From: Nautilus pompilius
Lineage: Eukaryota; Mollusca; Cephalopoda; Nautilida; Nautilidae
Reading direction: 5' to 3'
DNA: 64,000 nucleotides
Assembly: GCA_018389105.1 (NCBI GenBank)
Contig: JACATO010002134.1
Span: forward strand, 1,145,001-1,209,000
Of the stretch, positions 60,198 to 64,000 are shown in pieces; the first letter of the stretch is position 1, and every line of letters begins with the position of its first letter. A program made the translations under genes and the position numbers. Under the pieces are notes generated by a model. That model ran no database searches. It was not told the origin of the DNA and saw only the letters and a program-made list of their open reading frames with translations.

Positions 60198-60439
60198 CTA
60201 CTACTATTTTCAGAATAAAACATAAGGATGGAAGAAATAAGATTCCAGGTTGGGAAGATTGTAACTCACTCTTGTTACCAAGATAATCAGTAATTCATGT
60301 TGGTGCTCTGAATTTATTCTTAGAAGTTGTACCTGAGTGGTCAACCCTACTGACTTTCATAATGCAAGCAATATAGAATAAAGGAGTTAACTATTAGTGA
60401 AGATCATCCAACTGTCAATACACCTGTTATGGCTCTTTA

Positions 60440-62660
60440 TGAAAAAAACTAGTTCAGCTGTTGGATGCTAGGCTTCAATTGAAAAACACATCTCTGCATA
60501 AACTTGGTGAACTGCATGTTATTGTGGCTACTCTGAGAGGTTTGTTTACCTCTATATAAAATTCTGACTTATGATGATGCCTGAATAGAAGTTAGTATAT
60601 GTATATGTGTGTGGGTATGCAACAACAAGACAGATCATAAAATGCACACATTACCAACAAATGTTCTCATCATGCCTGTATACAATCATATGTAACTTTA
60701 CAAGATGGCTTTAGACAAGTTCTTTAAGGATTACCTAGTTCTTAGAGAAGCATGCTCAAATATGAGAGATGAAATAAAAGCAGTTTACTCTGAAGCAAAT
60801 AAATGTATGAAAAACTGAATCTGGAAAATGTGTCAACATGCTACCTTCATGTTTTGACTATGGAAAATGTGATGAAAACATTTCAGGATTAACAGACATA
60901 TCAATGTTTAATTACCTTCACAGAGTAGAAACTGAGTTCAAGGTCAGTTTGATCTAAAAGAAAAATGAAAGTGCATGTTGCTGCTCCATGTACTGTGAAG
61001 CAATTTTATTATACAGTTGAGAAAAATTATGAATATCTTAATGAGTGAAGGCAGTCTATTTACCATAGAAGGTAACATGCTCTACAATTCGATTACTCGT
61101 GTTTATGTCTCAGAAGAGTATTATCCCTAATCTTGAATATTGATGACATTTGACAGACGTTATATGAAGAGTATGTGCTGAGTGAATGAATGGACTTGTA
61201 AATCTTTAGATACTGGTGTAAAAACATAACAACAAGATGTCCATGTCTGGTAAAGACACCGAGAATTTGGATGGGCAACTTTCAGTTCTTGCTAGGTCAA
61301 GCTGGGACATTGACCAGAAACATGCAATTGGCATTTATGTTCACTCTGACAAAGAGGGCTCTATTTGCACAAAATGGCTCGGCTTTGTCTTGCACTGACA
61401 AGTTACATTTGGTTCATGTTTTTTGAGAAGATGTCAGGAACAGAGAAAGATTTTGTTATCAGCAGATCAAAGCATATCCCATGATGTGCCAGAAACCACA
61501 GACAAGGCATTATGCCAAGCTAATGCTGCTTTTTCTAGGCAGAGAACTGTTGTGGCAGATGGAATGATGGTTGCCTAGAAATTGAGAAATAAACCAGCAA
61601 CAGTGCAGACACTTAAGGATCTAAGTCTGTGTTTCAGTGATAGACTAATGACTTTTTCAAAGGATTATGATGAAATTATTTTTTTGTTTAATACCTTCAA
61701 AGAGATTTCTCTCAAAAAGTCAACCATATAAAAAAGATTTAATGGAACAACTCCAGTGCACTATCAAATTCAAGATCATGTAAAGATTAAGCACATCACT
61801 GAGTCTATTCCTCTCCTATTATCAAATAAAACTTGATTTGACAGAGTACCTTGCAGAAAAAATATTTTTTTCAAAAGAAACTCCAAGTTATTGTTTTTCA
61901 TTATTGGGTTGCACCATGAACAATAGCAATCTGCAATTTGAAGGCAACAATCATTAGGAAGCTGACACTCTGATGATTTTTAAGCAACATCTGCATCATA
62001 GAGATGCCCAAATGATTCAGAGTTGGCATTTTTCACTCTAGACATAGATGTTCTAGTCCTGGCTTTCACAAATTATTATCTGCTAAAAGCACACCCATCT
62101 TGATGGCATTGGTTTTTAAAGAATAGGAAAGGCAACGTGGTTCATGATCTTAAAAGTAAACAATGGCATTGTCAGTAGTCTGTCTGTGCTTTCTGAAGGC
62201 ATTGCTGTGACACAAGATTCAGTTTCTACTCTGGCTACATTTGTCTCTGTTGCTTATTGTCTAAAGTGTATTCATATAATATTCTTGAGCTTTGATTGTA
62301 CGATTTCTGAGAACATATGGCTAAGAGTGGAAAGCTACCACCTGGTGTCCTCAAACAACACACATCCAGAGTGCATATCCAGGCATGAGTATAGATCCAA
62401 GCCAGCATAGCTAAGTAGTAGTTAATTTATTTTTTGATCCACTATAAAATGCTTGTACAAGGACAGTGTCAGTCAAATCAAATTAAAAACAACTTATGTT
62501 CTTTCAGCACCTGAAGCCATCAATGAAATGGTCATTAACCAAACTGTCATTGCAAAAATGTTGATGCAAATCAAGGGAACTGGTATGCATTGACTTTTGC
62601 TGATCCAATCCACTGTGTGAGAATAATGAAACTCCTATAATGACAAATTTGTGCCAGATA
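60440..62660 (+). pseudogene. Decayed uncharacterised repeat-associated protein(s)
   Basis: Plus-strand blocks in order: LLDARLQLKNTSLHKLGELH (60,459); MALDKFFKDYLVLREACSNM (60,704) and EIKAVYSEANKCMKN; SSWDIDQKHAIGIYVHSDKE (61,301) with CTKWLGFVLH; FGSCFLRRCQEQRKILLSAD (near 61,410); ALCQANAAFSRQRTVVADGM (near 61,510); TLKDLSLCFSDRLMTFSKDY (61,611); GNNH, stop, EADTLMI (near 61,950); TLDIDVLVLAFTNYYLL (near 62,035); FMILKVNNGIVSSLSVLSEG (62,140); EHMAKSGKLPPGVLKQHTSR (62,308); and APEAINEMV (near 62,510). I recall uncharacterised, multi-copy marine-invertebrate proteins with this motif order, including an HEEADT block followed by D-x-D-VLVL. The function is unknown to me; the acidic blocks could suit a metal-dependent nuclease, by inference only. 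Stops and frame changes make this copy inactive. The first two blocks may come from a separate, adjacent gene of the same element. Confidence 0.7.
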
Positions 62661-62664
62661 ATGA

Positions 62665-64000
62665 TAGTATTTGTAAAAGTTAACTTGATAAAAAAAAGCA
62701 TTTATAAACATTTTCAATAAAGGGAATTAATCAAACACATTTATTCTGTCAGACATTTGATGATGCAATTTAAATTTGTGATTGACCACCTTTTCTCTAT
62801 TCCATATTACATGTAAGCCATTTTGGAATCTAAGGCTCCACCTACCAAGTTTTAAATAAAAGTATGTTTCTGTAATATGTGCATTGTAAGGTTTGTGTAC
62901 GGTGAGAATCCTATGTATGTTTGAGTGATATTACAAAGGATGCTCAAGTAAATTTGCCGCCCCTATTGAATTTTTTCAGTATTGATGCATTTGATATATT
63001 TATCTCATACAAGGAATCTTGGAATCCTTGATCCTAAAAACATAAAATTAATTTTGTGTTTGTAAGTTGATTAGGATCACAGTTATAAGGTCTTTTGTGT
63101 TTGGTGGTCATCTTACATGGTCACATTATTATTGGTCAGAAAAAATGTAAACATTGATTTTCCAACTAAGTGCATCTTAAGGAATCTAAAAATACTTAAT
63201 TTTACAGATCTTGGAAAAAGTGAATGGAAATATGCAAGATACTTGCCTACCCTGGCATTTCATTACACATGAAACACCTTTGGTTACATTCACTAATATT
63301 ATACCACACTTCATCATTTCAAGTTTGATTTTTCAGAATGTAGCAAATCATGTCTTTTCTCTTTAATTTTGCTTTGGACCCATTGTTCACTTTGTTTTTT
63401 CTGTTTGATCATAATAAACATCAGAACATATCAGAACTGATGCTAAATTTACTCAAGTTATTGGTAAGATATTATTGTGAGTTAAACATATTTGAATAAA
63501 ACATTTTTCCTTAAAAGAGTTTAGGAATCAAAGGGTTACACATTTTTAACAGATAAGTGTATCAGGTTTTAGTGAAAACAATGTAGCATTTTGGTTAACA
63601 CACAATGTTTTCATTGTTTTACTTATTCACTTGTGTTTAGTCATAACTCCTCAGTTAGAATAGTTTTCTGTTATTTGAAATCTTTTAAAAAATAAATATA
63701 TATTTTACTTATCACCAATTAATATATGCAGATATGAAAACATTTCTATTAGATATGATACAAAATTAGGAAGTAAACAAGAAATAGACTTCATTGGAAG
63801 AATAATTACATTTTTACAAAGTAAAATTGGTTTCTAAAACTTAAGCAATAAACAAAAAACAAAAAAAAATTTTCAAAATGCTTAAAGTCTTACCTAACAG
63901 ATAATAAACTGCTTCTTGTGGCACAACTTTTATTAAATAAATATGTAAATTACTAAAAACATTTAAAGATATAGGAGTAAAAAGAAAATGAATTAGTGAT
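62665..64000. other. AT-rich gene-less stretch
   Basis: No recognised coding, RNA or repeat core. The left part may still belong to the 3' side of the preceding decayed repeat. Confidence 0.55.

Noticed and set aside
60213..60218. AATAAA as the polyadenylation signal of the LTR-like segment
   Set aside because: It lies outside the boundary defined by the CTACT flanks, so it cannot be used as support for that LTR.

Overview
The window reads as AT-rich, intron- or intergenic-like DNA of a multicellular animal. I see no prokaryotic gene organisation, no long host reading frame and no operon. The mix of tRNA-derived SINEs, CA/CT microsatellites, Tc1/mariner, piggyBac, pogo and several hAT lineages fits an invertebrate. 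A mollusc, possibly a cephalopod, is a reasonable inference, but the sequence alone does not prove it.

Almost all recognisable coding sequence is broken transposase. Left to right: a GTF2IRD2-like hAT remnant (2.8-4.2 kb, minus); a pogo/POGK-like remnant (9.8-11.0 kb, minus); a Tc1-like remnant (11.7-12.1 kb, minus); a second hAT type (13.2-15.8 kb, minus); a full-length ZMYM1-like hAT with a perfect 8-bp target duplication (18,191-23,661), carrying an 81-bp in-frame tandem array and a nested TA-flanked MITE; a SINE (26.6 kb) and a SINE tail (29.5 kb); a ZBED-type hAT remnant (30.2-31.7 kb, minus); two piggyBac fragments on opposite strands (35.8-36.5 and 37.9-38.2 kb); an internally deleted mariner with near-perfect ends (40,993-41,942); a Tc1-type MITE (45,749-46,055); two more SINE copies (47.6 and 50.7 kb); a Tc1 remnant (51.6-52.6 kb, plus); a short mariner-like derivative (54,880-55,410); a ZBED-type hAT with both ends and target duplication (55,558-59,621) that contains a second, smaller hAT (57,946-59,084); a possible solo LTR (59,940-60,197); and a long decayed copy of an uncharacterised invertebrate repeat-associated protein family (60.4-62.7 kb, plus).

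No host gene can be assigned with confidence. Two short, well-formed candidate exons on the plus strand (27,589-27,650 and 29,176-29,230) suggest the window could be part of a large intron-rich gene, but by chance alone several such candidates are expected in sequence of this composition. None of the transposases is intact, so activity today would depend on copies elsewhere. The value of the window is its layered record of insertions: nested elements, exact target duplications and deletion derivatives can be read directly.
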